A program made the position numbers and the translations under genes. 64,000 nt of DNA, from NCBI RefSeq assembly GCF_000714715.1, contig NZ_JMFO01000009.1:12051-76050 (forward strand), read 5' to 3'. The notes under the pieces are model-generated. The model was not told where the DNA came from. It searched no databases and saw nothing but the letters and a program-made list of their open reading frames with translations. The stretch is from Candidatus Magnetobacterium casense (GTDB lineage Bacteria; Nitrospirota; Thermodesulfovibrionia; Thermodesulfovibrionales; Magnetobacteriaceae). This document shows, in pieces, positions 52,904 to 62,148 of the stretch. Each line of letters begins with the position of its first letter. The first letter of the stretch is position 1.

Positions 52904-54022
52904 ATGCTCTACAGAGTGCTTTTAGGCTTGGGCTTACCGCTGATAATCCTTTACACGGTCTCTGATGCGGCGGCGGTGTCAAAGGCGTCTGTCAGAAAAC
53001 CGTCCGAGGTCACTAACAGTGATCTTCTCAAACGACTGTTTCACCAGGCACCCCACATCTATCCCCCCACGGGAAAGACAAACCAGCAAAAGATCATGAA
53101 GTGGCGAAATATCTTTAGCGAAAGAGACCTCGAATTTGATAAGAAACTGATCAAGTACAAAAACAACAAGGGCATGGAACTCATAACCACCTACCAACAC
53201 CTGCTTTCAGGTTGGCATAGTATGCTGGAGGCAGGACACCTGAAGATGATCTATCAGAAATGCAAGGACAACGATATCCCATTTGAGATAGTGTTTTTAG
53301 CCCTTGCGGAGTCTGCGTGGAACCCCCTTGCGTTATCACATGCCGGAGCAAAGGGGTACTGGCAGTTCATGCCGGCTACCGCTAAATCCTACGGCCTCAT
53401 TGACGACGACATCGACTACAGAAGCCATGCGCAACGCAGCACCGATGCCGCCATCAGACTCCTGAAAGACAACTATAAACTCACCCTGGCATGGGACAGG
53501 GCATACAAGATAAATGGCGCCAGGGTCACCAACAGCGACAGGTGGTTATGGGCATTCTGGGCCTACAATCGTTCCCCCAAGAGCGTTGCAAAGTACTACA
53601 AGCAATTCGGGGGCAACCCCAAACCCTTTGCCGCCAATGTAGACAATACCGAAAGCGCCAACTACGTGAGCAAAATATTTGCCATCAGGGAGGTACTGAA
53701 GGAATACGTGGCAAACTCCCAGGTAGCAACCTCCGGTACAAAGGGGTCAAAGACCGGTAAGAAGTCACAGGCTGACAAAGAGTACGCCCAGTATAAAAAA
53801 ACATGGTACAGCCAGGAGCTCCCCCAACGCCTTGAGAGCCTTGAACAGATCAGACGGATGTATCTGTCAGAAGGCGTTGTCTCAAAAAAGAGTACGCCCC
53901 CTGCCATCCCCAACGCCGTGCAAAAAGAGATATGGTATATCAAAGAGGTACTGGCTGAGATTGACTACAAATTTGACGACAGCAGGGTTGTGGAATCATC
54001 AGACAAAAACAGAAACCTATAG
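52904..54022 (+). CDS. Lytic transglycosylase (SLT domain)
   Basis: The 372-residue exported protein has a signal peptide (LLGLGLPLIILYTVSDAAA). The SLT catalytic domain at about 115-260 has the catalytic Glu in LALAESAWNPLALSH and the GAKGYWQFMPATAKSYGL motif, typical of MltD/Slt70-like enzymes. The C-terminal 120 residues are charged and lack LysM repeats. It cuts the peptidoglycan glycan strand in the periplasm. It precedes a PAS kinase by 46 bases and may share its transcript. Confidence 0.88.
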   Translation: MLYRVLLGLGLPLIILYTVSDAAAVSKASVRKPSEVTNSDLLKRLFHQAPHIYPPTGKTNQQKIMKWRNIFSERDLEFDKKLIKYKNNKGMELITTYQHLLSGWHSMLEAGHLKMIYQKCKDNDIPFEIVFLALAESAWNPLALSHAGAKGYWQFMPATAKSYGLIDDDIDYRSHAQRSTDAAIRLLKDNYKLTLAWDRAYKINGARVTNSDRWLWAFWAYNRSPKSVAKYYKQFGGNPKPFAANVDNTESANYVSKIFAIREVLKEYVANSQVATSGTKGSKTGKKSQADKEYAQYKKTWYSQELPQRLESLEQIRRMYLSEGVVSKKSTPPAIPNAVQKEIWYIKEVLAEIDYKFDDSRVVESSDKNRNL

Positions 54023-54067
54023 GGACCGGGTGCATGATAATGACAAATCAGGACAGATAAAGACGAT

Positions 54068-56563
54068 ATGTCGTTTGTAGATAATATCAGACAGATACTG
54101 AAAGATCGTGTAGAGAGTAATATAAACTCGCTGTTTGAGGCCAACATAGCCTTGCGCCAGCATATCTACCAGCGCACCAAGGAGCTTGACAGGGTCAACA
54201 AGGAGCTGCAGGAAGAGATAAAAGAACGCAAACAGGTTGAAGAGGCGCTAAGATTAAGCGAAAACAGATACAAACGCCTTGTTGACGCAATCACCGACTA
54301 CATGTATACCGTGGAGGTCAAAGATGGCCGTGCGGTATCTACACGTCACTCGGCCGGTTGTGTGGCCGTCACCGGGTATCACTCCGAAGAATACGAGACA
54401 GACCAATACCTGTGGTACCGTATGATCGCCGAAGATGACCGGGAAATGGTCAAAAGCCAGGTCAAACACGTCCTCGCAGGGGAGGCGGCACCCCCAATAG
54501 AGCATCGCATAATCCACAAGAATGGCTCCGTCCGTTGGGTGAGAAACACCATCGTGCCGCGCCGCAATCAGGACGGACGACTGATCGCCTATGACGGCCT
54601 CATATCGGACATCACACAACGCAAGTTGGCCGAAGAGGCCTTAAAGCTCAGTGAAAACCGCTACAAACTCCTGCTGGGAGCCATCACGGATTACATCTAT
54701 ACAGTGGAGGTCAAAGACGGTCGTGCAGCCTCCACTACCCACGGCCCTGGCTGTGTGGCCGTCACCGGCTACACCACCGAAGAGTATGACGAAGACCCCT
54801 ACCTGTGGTACCGCATGATCCACGGTGAGGACCGTAAGGCCGTCACCGAACTTGCATACAAGATACTCAAAGGAGAACCGGTGCTCTCCATAGAACATCG
54901 CATCATACACAAGGACGCCTCTATCAGATGGGTGCGAAACACCCCCGTTGCCAGGTACGACTCCAACAGAAACCTCATCGCCTACGACGGCCTTATCTCA
55001 GACATTACGGAGAAAAAACTGGCCGAAGAACAACTCAGAAAAAACACCGAACAATTACAGGACTTCTTTGACAACGCCTCGGACATGATCCACGTGGTTA
55101 CCCCCGATGGGAGGTTTAAGTACGTAAATCGCTCATGGCTCAACACCCTCGGCTATAGCGAAGATGAGGTGGAAACGCTGACCCTCTCTGACGTGATCCA
55201 CCCCAATCACTTTGACAACGGACTTCACAACTTCAACTGCTTCCTCATCGGCAGTATATCGAGCAGGTTCGAGACAGTCTTTGTCACCAGGGACGGCAGA
55301 AACATTGTAGTGCTGGGCAGCGTTAACTGCATATTTGAAAACGGCATCCCCTGCGTAACGCGTGGCATCTTCCACGACATCACCGATATCAAGAGGGCCG
55401 AGGAGGCATTAAAGAAATATAACGACGAACTCGAAATCAGGGTCAGGGAGAGAACGGCAGAACTGCTCCACGCAAAGACCTACCTCGAAAGCGTACTGTT
55501 GTCCCTTACGGATGCCCTCATCGTGGTCAACGGAGACCTTGTCATCCAAACGGTAAATCACTCCGCCTGTACCCTCCTGGGCTACGACGAAGACCAACTG
55601 GTGGGCAAAATGGTTGACGTCATGTTTGCAGAAAACATCCTGGAGGCCATCCGCGGACAGGGCAACACCAAGGACCTGTTTACGTCAATGAAGACCGCAA
55701 CCTCAGAGGATATCCCCGTCCTCGTAAACCTCTCCAGACTCGGACAGTGGAGTGAGGAGGTCATCAACGACACCATTGTTGTCGCCCACGACATGAGGGA
55801 GATACGAAAGCTCGAGGAAGAATCCCACAGGATACAGCTAAAGATGCTGACTTCCTCCAAGATGGCTACGTTAGGCGAAATCGCCACGGGAATCGCACAT
55901 GAGATAAATCAACCACTTACCTATATCAGCAGCTTTCTCCAGGGCCTGATCCTGGAGATCAAGCAGGGGGAATTAAACACCGATGCGCTTAAAAAAGAGG
56001 CCGTTGTGGCATATAAACAGGTCAACAGGATCGTTGATATAATCCAGCACCTGCGCACGTTTGGCCGCCGAGACGATATCGAAATGGAATCAATCAGCAT
56101 CGAAATGGTCTTACACAACAGTCTGCTGCTTATGGGTGAGCGTATACGCCTAAGGAACATATCTCTTACAAAAAATGTGGAGCCTGACCTGCCACACGTT
56201 GTAGGAAGTGCCAACCAACTGGAGCAGGTGTTTATCAATCTCCTGCAAAACGCCATGGATGCCCTGGCTCAGAACAAGACCACTGCCGAAATACGCATCG
56301 TCATAAGACTATCGGGAGATAAACACTTCATCGTTATAAAATTCACCGACAACGGTATGGGTATAGAGGAGAAGATTTTGGACAGGATTTTTGAACCGTT
56401 TTACACAACCAAGGAGGTTGGTATGGGCACAGGCCTGGGACTTTCCATCGTATATGGAATAATAGTCGGACACAACGGAACTATCACCTGCGATTCTAAG
56501 GCTAACAGGGGCACTACCTTTACGATTAATCTCCCTGTTGCCGGTAACACGACAGATGTATAA
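54068..56563 (+). CDS. PAS-domain sensor histidine kinase with duplicated PAS
   Basis: The 831-residue cytosolic protein has two PAS domains that are copies of each other (about 60-190 and 191-320, a 131-residue period), then a third PAS (about 330-450). A coiled coil, a fourth PAS (about 475-595) and the transmitter follow. Motifs are GIAHEINQPLTYIS (His about 611), NLLQNAMDAL, DNGMGI and GTGLGLSIVYGI. There are no membrane segments. It overlaps the start of a receiver-kinase gene by eight bases, giving a likely phosphorelay pair. Confidence 0.9.
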   Translation: MSFVDNIRQILKDRVESNINSLFEANIALRQHIYQRTKELDRVNKELQEEIKERKQVEEALRLSENRYKRLVDAITDYMYTVEVKDGRAVSTRHSAGCVAVTGYHSEEYETDQYLWYRMIAEDDREMVKSQVKHVLAGEAAPPIEHRIIHKNGSVRWVRNTIVPRRNQDGRLIAYDGLISDITQRKLAEEALKLSENRYKLLLGAITDYIYTVEVKDGRAASTTHGPGCVAVTGYTTEEYDEDPYLWYRMIHGEDRKAVTELAYKILKGEPVLSIEHRIIHKDASIRWVRNTPVARYDSNRNLIAYDGLISDITEKKLAEEQLRKNTEQLQDFFDNASDMIHVVTPDGRFKYVNRSWLNTLGYSEDEVETLTLSDVIHPNHFDNGLHNFNCFLIGSISSRFETVFVTRDGRNIVVLGSVNCIFENGIPCVTRGIFHDITDIKRAEEALKKYNDELEIRVRERTAELLHAKTYLESVLLSLTDALIVVNGDLVIQTVNHSACTLLGYDEDQLVGKMVDVMFAENILEAIRGQGNTKDLFTSMKTATSEDIPVLVNLSRLGQWSEEVINDTIVVAHDMREIRKLEEESHRIQLKMLTSSKMATLGEIATGIAHEINQPLTYISSFLQGLILEIKQGELNTDALKKEAVVAYKQVNRIVDIIQHLRTFGRRDDIEMESISIEMVLHNSLLLMGERIRLRNISLTKNVEPDLPHVVGSANQLEQVFINLLQNAMDALAQNKTTAEIRIVIRLSGDKHFIVIKFTDNGMGIEEKILDRIFEPFYTTKEVGMGTGLGLSIVYGIIVGHNGTITCDSKANRGTTFTINLPVAGNTTDV

Positions 56564-57743
56564 TCAGAAGATACTTATACTCGATGACGAGCAGATCGTA
56601 ATAGATGCAATCAAGAAACACCTCAGGAACTATGGCTATACCATCTATGAGGCCAAAAACGGCATTGACGGGATAAAACTGTTTTACGAGGTCAATCCAG
56701 TGCTCATAATCCTGGACCTCAAGATGCCGGTCATGGATGGCGTAGAGTTTCTGCAAAAGATAAACCTTGTCCCCACAGACCCCTATTCGGTCATTGTGCT
56801 CACAGGCCATGGCAGCGATGAGGACATGGAGAGGTGTTTTGAGTTGGGCGTCAGTGCGTTTTTGCACAAACCGTTTAACCTCTACGAACTAAAGGGGCTG
56901 GTAAAAAACTCTATAGCCTTAAAACACGTCGAAAAAGACCTCAAAAGACAACTGGACGCCCGTAATAAAATGGAAGGAGAACTCTGGAAATATCGCTATC
57001 TCTTGGAAGACCTCGTTGAAAAACGCACCTTACAGCTTAAGACCACCAACGACAAACTCCACGTGGAAATAAACGAACGCCTTAAAACTGAAGAGCGGCT
57101 GAAACAATCACTGAAGGAAAAAGAGGTGCTCCTGCGCGAGGTCCATCACCGGGTAAAGAACAACCTCCAGATTGTCTCAAGCCTCCTGGACCTGCAAGCA
57201 CGATATATCACCAACGACGAGTCCCTGGAGATGTTCCGTGACAGTCAGAGGAGATTAAAGGCAATGGCCCTCATACATGAAAAACTCTACCAGGCCGACA
57301 ACGTCGAGCGGATAGACTTTCGAAAATACGTAGAGAACCTGTTAAACCACCTGTATGCCTCCTACTGCCTCAACACCGACAGGATAAGCATGAACACCAA
57401 CATAGACGAATGCTACATAGGGCTTGATACGGCAGTGCCATGCGGGTTAATCATCAACGAAATCGTATCTAACTCCCTCAAACACGCATTCACGGCAGAT
57501 GTAATGGGCAGTATTAACGTAGAACTAAAGGTGCAGCCCGGAAATGCCTTTGTTCTGACAATCGGTGACACGGGCATGGGCATTACCCCAGGGATAGAAA
57601 TCAAAGATGCGCAGACACTAGGCCTGAGACTCGTAAATGCCTTGGTAACAGACCAACTGGAGGGCTCCATACAGTGCGAAACCAATCCGGGAACAACCTT
57701 TAAAATCGCCTTTGGTGAAATAAAATACTCCAGGAGGGCCTAA
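56556..57743 (+). CDS. Receiver plus HisKA_2-type histidine kinase
   Basis: The product has 395 residues from the ATG at 56556, which overlaps the upstream stop. The receiver (about 1-120) has LDDEQ, LIILDLKMP and HKPFN. A coiled coil leads to LLREVHHRVKNNLQIVSSLL, and the ATPase has CGLIINEIVSNSLKHAF and GDTGMGI. It resembles the protein at 32213 in plan. It is coupled to the PAS kinase and to a small ORF downstream (TAATG). Confidence 0.88.
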   Translation: MYNQKILILDDEQIVIDAIKKHLRNYGYTIYEAKNGIDGIKLFYEVNPVLIILDLKMPVMDGVEFLQKINLVPTDPYSVIVLTGHGSDEDMERCFELGVSAFLHKPFNLYELKGLVKNSIALKHVEKDLKRQLDARNKMEGELWKYRYLLEDLVEKRTLQLKTTNDKLHVEINERLKTEERLKQSLKEKEVLLREVHHRVKNNLQIVSSLLDLQARYITNDESLEMFRDSQRRLKAMALIHEKLYQADNVERIDFRKYVENLLNHLYASYCLNTDRISMNTNIDECYIGLDTAVPCGLIINEIVSNSLKHAFTADVMGSINVELKVQPGNAFVLTIGDTGMGITPGIEIKDAQTLGLRLVNALVTDQLEGSIQCETNPGTTFKIAFGEIKYSRRA

Positions 57744-57937
57744 TGTCAACAACCAAGAAACTCAACTGCCATATCCTTGACGCCCCCCGGCTCAGACCAC
57801 CGGATAGGGCCAGGATTGCAGAGGCTTATACACACACGATACGTCATGCAGATCGCTGTACATTGCTGTGGCATGGTTATTTTACATATAGCGGCAGGTT
57901 TTCCCCTGCGGGTGGATTGACTGAAATAAAAATATAA
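57743..57937 (+). CDS. Small ORF coupled to a receiver kinase
   Basis: The 64-residue frame begins at an ATG that shares a base with the upstream stop and has AGGAGG eight bases before it, a strong sign of coupled translation. The protein is basic with TLLWHGYFTYSGRFSPAGG near its end and no recognised family. It ends shortly before a GGCAGG/CCTGC hairpin and a run of T (57939-57945), which could be a terminator. It may be a real small gene or chance; I give it modest weight. Confidence 0.4.
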   Translation: MSTTKKLNCHILDAPRLRPPDRARIAEAYTHTIRHADRCTLLWHGYFTYSGRFSPAGGLTEIKI

Positions 57938-57955
57938 AATTTTTTTACAGCATAG

Positions 57956-57982
57956 TAAAGTTTTAAATAACTTTACCGATAA
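57956..57982 (+). promoter_or_regulatory. Sigma-28 (FliA)-type flagellar promoter
   Basis: TAAA (57956-57959) is followed by exactly 15 bases and then ACCGATAA (57975-57982). The sigma-28 consensus is TAAA-N15-GCCGATAA, so only one base differs. It lies 43 bases before the ATG at 58025 and would drive the two flagellum-related genes that follow. Confidence 0.78.
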
Positions 57983-58024
57983 GAAATTTGAAGGGTTTAT
58001 CTCAATGGCAAGGAGGTAGGTTAT

Positions 58025-58336
58025 ATGGTAGGTGCAGTGAACAACCAATCGCTGTATACGTACAGCAGTAACATCAAGGAAGAAAAGACCGAACGTCCGC
58101 AAGAAGACTTGAAGGAAAAAGGCAATGGTGGCGCCACAAGCGCTGTATCCGTAAGGCTCTCTGATGCTGCCAGGGAACTGTATAAGTCCGGTGTGTCAAC
58201 AGAAGAGGGTGATGCCTCAAACGCTGCAGCAAGCGCGGCCGGTAGTGGAACGGGCAACAAAAATACCAGCTCCGGCAATACCTCCGTGGATGCCGCTGAA
58301 GAAATAAAAGAGAGCCTTGTTAATGCTATCTCATAA
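58025..58336 (+). CDS. Small protein under a sigma-28-type promoter (FlgM-like pattern)
   Basis: The 103-residue protein is low in complexity with many Ala, Gly, Ser and Asn. SVRLSDAARELYKSG and SVDAAEEIKESLVNAIS recall the layout of FlgM anti-sigma factors, but the similarity is weak and the rest is not alike. The ATG at 58025 has an AAGGAGG site. The location behind a sigma-28 promoter and before a FlaG gene suggests a flagellar role. FlgM-like function is a guess. Confidence 0.55.
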   Translation: MVGAVNNQSLYTYSSNIKEEKTERPQEDLKEKGNGGATSAVSVRLSDAARELYKSGVSTEEGDASNAAASAAGSGTGNKNTSSGNTSVDAAEEIKESLVNAIS

Positions 58337-58436
58337 ATTCAAATATGAAGGTGAGAGTATAAGGTGAAATGTAAACCTAAATACAACGGTAGCCCAGAAT
58401 GCAGTCGGGAATATAAATTCAGGGAGGTGAGGCCAT

Positions 58437-58886
58437 ATGGAAATCAGGGGCTTTGACGTAAGCTCAACAGTGGTTATGCGTCCCGTTCAGGCAACAAAAA
58501 AACCGCCCGAACGTAAAGATGCAGCACCTGACGCTATACAGGAATCAAATAATAAGGAAGTTGTGGTATTGTCAGATAACACCCCTGATAATGCGCAAGG
58601 CGTTTCTGTTGGGGAAAAAGCCAGTATAACCGCTAAAAACGCCGAAATCAAAGAGGAAGATGAGCGTGCCAATCAGGCAAAGAAAAAGGCGGAAGAAGAA
58701 AAGAAACTGCTTGACAAAAACTTCACCAAGGCATATTTTGCAGTCGATGACAAAACTGACAGCGTGGTGATACGAATAGTCGATCGTGAAGGAAAACTCT
58801 TAAGACAGATACCGCCTGAAGACTATCTTAAGATGTTGCAGACAATGAAGAAAAACATTGAAAGTATCTTCTCTACGAAAGCATAA
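58437..58886 (+). CDS. flaG: FlaG-family flagellar protein
   Basis: The 149-residue protein has a long charged linker (about 50-95, EEDERANQAKKKAEEEKKLL) and the FlaG domain at the C terminus. The domain reads TKAYFAVDDKTDSVVIRIVD followed by REGKLLRQIPPEDYLKML, with the family Arg-Gln-Ile-Pro-Pro motif. FlaG influences flagellar filament length in other bacteria. A GGGAGGTGAGG site precedes the ATG. It follows the 103-residue gene and is probably under the same sigma-28-type promoter. A 13-bp inverted repeat follows the stop. Confidence 0.82.
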   Translation: MEIRGFDVSSTVVMRPVQATKKPPERKDAAPDAIQESNNKEVVVLSDNTPDNAQGVSVGEKASITAKNAEIKEEDERANQAKKKAEEEKKLLDKNFTKAYFAVDDKTDSVVIRIVDREGKLLRQIPPEDYLKMLQTMKKNIESIFSTKA

Positions 58887-58924
58887 AGACCTTAAAGACG
58901 GACAAGTGCTATCTTTAAGGTCTT
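58886..58924 (+). terminator. Perfect 13-bp hairpin after flaG
   Basis: AAGACCTTAAAGA (58886-58898) and TCTTTAAGGTCTT (58912-58924) form a perfect 13-bp stem around a 13-base loop. There is no T run after it, so termination strength is uncertain, but its place after the stop codon fits a terminator. Confidence 0.6.
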
Positions 58925-59054
58925 ACCCTATATATTGCCGCAACTCCTGCCGGCGGAACGCAACTGCCAATATCAACCGCCTAATGGCATAAAATCAGGA
59001 TGTATCCAAAAGGGAGGAAATCCAAAAAATCGCTCAGAGGACTGAAAAGGGGAG

Positions 59055-61127
59055 TTGTTGTTAAACATTCGTAGTTTTATAGTATTTTTCTTATCGGCTG
59101 TCTTTGTACTCTTCCTTGTTTTTTCGTCGTATCTTCTGCTGCCGTCAATATTTCATGACAACGCCAACTTCATAGGTGACTCCCTGGAGACTTCCTTTAA
59201 GGGCGAATGTTCCAACTATAATGCCTTTAAGCTGTCATTAAAGATAGGGCGTCCTTTTTCTTCCTTTATAGAGTGCTATCTGTTTAGGCATGTGGGGTCT
59301 GTCGGTGACTTGCAAAAGGTAAAGGCTGCTGTTGTCTTGATCTACTGTGTTGGGGTGGCGCTGTTGACGCTGCTGTTACAGTGGCAGGGGATGACGCCAG
59401 TTGTGGCATTTCTTGTCAGCGTGTCAATTTTCATGTTGCCGGGGCCGCAGTTTCATGTCTTTCTGAGCTGGCCCCCAAGTGCCATGGCCCCTGCTATGGC
59501 GTTGTTGAGCTATATGCTGTTTGCCCAGACTTGGCTGGTGAGGCCCCCTGACGCCAAGACCCTCGCCACATGGACAGGCAAAACGGCTTTAGCCTTTGTG
59601 CTGTTACTCATAACCATGTTTACGTATCAGGCTCATGCGTTCTTTTTCCTTGTTGGTAGTTTCGTAGCAGTCGGTGCAGGGGCGGCGGAAGGGAAAGACT
59701 CACACACTCAAGTGCGTCTGACCACACGTCTGATTATTCGAGACGTCTTCTTCTTTGGCATTAACAGTGTCGTGTACTATCTCAACAATAAACTGTTCAT
59801 CCCCGCAAAATACAAGGCACAGATTCTTGAAGAGATCAAGCTCGACCCCGATTACAGAGTGGAAATCTCCATAAATAACCTGCTCCAAAAACTCTCGCCC
59901 CTGGTGCATGACTTATTCCCTATTGTATTTAACTTCTGGAGTATATATTTGCCCAAGGTTGTTGGCTACGTCGTGTTTCTGACGGTCACTGTTTTGCTGA
60001 CAGGTTTGTTGATAGTCTCTGTCAGAAAAAAACGCTTTCACACAACCATTGTAATTGTCTATGCGGTAGCGTTGTCCCTTTTCATCCTGGCGCCATGGAT
60101 ACTGACCCCTACGAAGCTGGTACTGAGGCGATTCCTGTTTGCGGAGATGGCCTTTGCCCTGTTGCTGATACACTGGATGTTCAAATCTCTGCTAGGGGCA
60201 ATCACCCAAGACCACAACAGGCAAAAGACGGCCACCATCGCTTTTGCTATCGTGCTTGCCGCATATGGCGCCATCACTTCGTCGTTTAACGTCACCCTCA
60301 ATGCAAGGAACTCAAACACGGAATTCATGTTTATAAAAAACACCATTGCCCCCTTTGTGAACAAACCCATAACACGCATTCATGTGGTCAAACCCCTGAA
60401 CAACGAAACCGGTTTCAATGGCAGGGGGAGTATTGGCGATGAGTTTAACTGCAATGCCACGGCATTCACCCAGGACATACAGTATGTGTTGAGTGCGGCC
60501 CTGATCGACCTCAAAAGCCCTGTCACTGCCGTGAAGTATTGCCTCTCCCAGGAGCCTTCCATCTGCGCCGATGACACCCCCGACAATACCATCATCGCAA
60601 CGGTGTCAGAACCGGGAGCGCCAACCTGTGCGTCAAAAAACACCGTCTTTATCGATATGAACGCCCTGTTAAACACCACGGCCACCACCAAGGTGCCCAT
60701 AATCCCTCTGGAATATCACAAGCCCTGTCAGAGTGAACTGATGAGCGTTGTTAGCGAAGATAACACCAAAAAGACGGTTAAATACGCATTTGACTACTCC
60801 GCCACAAAGGATGACTTCTGGGAGGCCTTGATCGACAGGCCAATACCGGCGAATATAACGTTTTACAAGCCTCGGGCGATAACAAAGTACTCCATATCCA
60901 GTGGAGAGGACTCAGGAAAGATGCCAATATCATGGGAGTTTATGGCCCTGGACGAAAACAACTCATGGGTGTTACTGGACAAGCAGACAGACACACAGAG
61001 GTGGGCACCGTCTCAAAAGAGGGTCTTTCCCCTTGCAAACACCAGGGAGTACAAACAGTACAGGTTCATGTTTATAAAGGGTCAACACATCCAGGTGCTG
61101 AGAATATACGAAATAGCATTCGAATAG
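59055..61127 (+). CDS. Large polytopic membrane protein, glycosyltransferase-like
   Basis: The 690-residue protein has about ten membrane segments in its first 400 residues (SFIVFFLSAVFVLFLVFSSY at the start, then TVLLTGLLIVSV, ALSLFILAPWIL and others). A hydrophilic C-terminal domain of some 250 residues probably faces outside. IFHDNANFIGDSLE after the first segment and IGRPFSSFIECYLF recall the acidic loop and GRP motif of GT-C/GtrII-type glucosyltransferases, but the match is weak. The start is TTG 59055 with a GGGGAG site. It may modify a surface glycan or flagellin; this is only suggested by the neighbouring flagellar genes. Confidence 0.55.
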   Translation: MLLNIRSFIVFFLSAVFVLFLVFSSYLLLPSIFHDNANFIGDSLETSFKGECSNYNAFKLSLKIGRPFSSFIECYLFRHVGSVGDLQKVKAAVVLIYCVGVALLTLLLQWQGMTPVVAFLVSVSIFMLPGPQFHVFLSWPPSAMAPAMALLSYMLFAQTWLVRPPDAKTLATWTGKTALAFVLLLITMFTYQAHAFFFLVGSFVAVGAGAAEGKDSHTQVRLTTRLIIRDVFFFGINSVVYYLNNKLFIPAKYKAQILEEIKLDPDYRVEISINNLLQKLSPLVHDLFPIVFNFWSIYLPKVVGYVVFLTVTVLLTGLLIVSVRKKRFHTTIVIVYAVALSLFILAPWILTPTKLVLRRFLFAEMAFALLLIHWMFKSLLGAITQDHNRQKTATIAFAIVLAAYGAITSSFNVTLNARNSNTEFMFIKNTIAPFVNKPITRIHVVKPLNNETGFNGRGSIGDEFNCNATAFTQDIQYVLSAALIDLKSPVTAVKYCLSQEPSICADDTPDNTIIATVSEPGAPTCASKNTVFIDMNALLNTTATTKVPIIPLEYHKPCQSELMSVVSEDNTKKTVKYAFDYSATKDDFWEALIDRPIPANITFYKPRAITKYSISSGEDSGKMPISWEFMALDENNSWVLLDKQTDTQRWAPSQKRVFPLANTREYKQYRFMFIKGQHIQVLRIYEIAFE

Positions 61128-61199
61128 AGACATCAATAGTGTTTCTCTAATGCTATTGCCCTGCCCATGGTGGTACTATGGCAACAAACACATGGAAAG

Positions 61200-61208
61200 T
61201 GATATAAT
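61200..61208 (+). promoter_or_regulatory. Extended -10 promoter of the NuoB-like gene
   Basis: TGATATAAT at 61200-61208, about 80 bases before the ATG at 61288. The leader between has no clear gene or riboswitch. Confidence 0.45.
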
Positions 61209-61287
61209 CTCAAGTATGTACATAATTGACTGTGAACAATTACTGGTGGATATTTATGCTAAATTTTATGTCCGCAGATAGTTGGGC

Positions 61288-61800
61288 ATGATAAAGATAC
61301 TTCACCAGATATTTCGCACGGGCATCGTGACGGAGCCACTTACCCGATTGTCGGATGCAACCATTGTCAACGATACGGTTGACAGGCTGGACGAGGCCAT
61401 GAAGCGGCGTCTACGACAGAGCCTCACCATCAGGCAGGTGGATGCCGGCTCCTGTAACGGCTGCGAGCTTGAGATACACGCCATAAACAATCCCTTCTAT
61501 AATTGCGAGCGATTCGGGATTCACTTTACCGCCTCACCTCGGTTTGCCGACATGCTCCTGGTCACAGGGCCGGTGGCAACAAACATGGAAATCGCCCTTA
61601 TCAGGACGTACAATGCCACACCGGCGCCAAAACTCGTGATCGCTGTAGGGGATTGCGGTTGCAACGGCGGGATTTTTGGTATCAGCTACGCCAGCCTCGG
61701 CGGCATCGACACGGTCATCCCCGTGGACGTCTGCATCCCCGGATGTCCGCCAACTCCGGAGGTCATCCTCAATGGCATACTACGCTCAATCGGAGGATAG
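61288..61800 (+). CDS. Orphan NuoB/HycG-like Fe-S subunit
   Basis: The product has 170 residues from the ATG at 61288 (a TTG at 61282 is an alternative). The family cysteines are all present: CNGCE (about 56 and 59), GDCGCNGG and VCIPGCPPTP. These ligate the single 4Fe-4S cluster that passes electrons to quinone or, in group 4 hydrogenases, to the NiFe site. HAINNPFYNCERFGI after the first motif favours the hydrogenase (HycG) branch over complex I. No large subunit or other partner gene is adjacent. Downstream is a palindromic non-coding element. Confidence 0.85.
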   Translation: MIKILHQIFRTGIVTEPLTRLSDATIVNDTVDRLDEAMKRRLRQSLTIRQVDAGSCNGCELEIHAINNPFYNCERFGIHFTASPRFADMLLVTGPVATNMEIALIRTYNATPAPKLVIAVGDCGCNGGIFGISYASLGGIDTVIPVDVCIPGCPPTPEVILNGILRSIGG

Positions 61801-61820
61801 AAAAACACATCTTCTTTATT

Positions 61821-62048
61821 TTGACAATGTCATATTTAAGTAAACATGGGGATTGTCTGAACCAGGATTGATCACTTTGCTTCCTACGGTCGCAGGGCAG
61901 ATGAAAGGATTTACAGGAAAAAACATACGGTTTTCTTTAACCTAAATCCTGATAATCTCCGATAATCAAATCGCTCCTTACAGTTGCCAGGCCGTTAAAT
62001 CGTGGTTCAGACATCTTTAATTGCAGAGATTGGAATATGACATTGTCA
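61821..62048. repeat. Palindromic intergenic element of about 230 bp
   Basis: The ends TTGACAATGTCATATT (61821-61836) and AATATGACATTGTCAA (62033-62048) are perfect inverted repeats of 16 bp. An inner pair, TGTCTGAACCAGGATT (61855-61870) and AATCGTGGTTCAGACA (about 61998-62013), matches at 14 of 16. The middle contains GGATTTACAGGA and CCTAAATCCTGATAATC, recalling widespread CTGAACCAGGATT-type intergenic repeats. It has no coding potential. It could be a MITE-like or structured RNA element. Confidence 0.7.
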
Positions 62049-62148
62049 AGCTAAGACGAGGTTTTTTATTTATAAGTTTCTTGTGCAATAAAGACTAAAA
62101 TATACCTTCATCACAGCGGCTTTCTATGTGTAATGTGTAATTTAGGAT

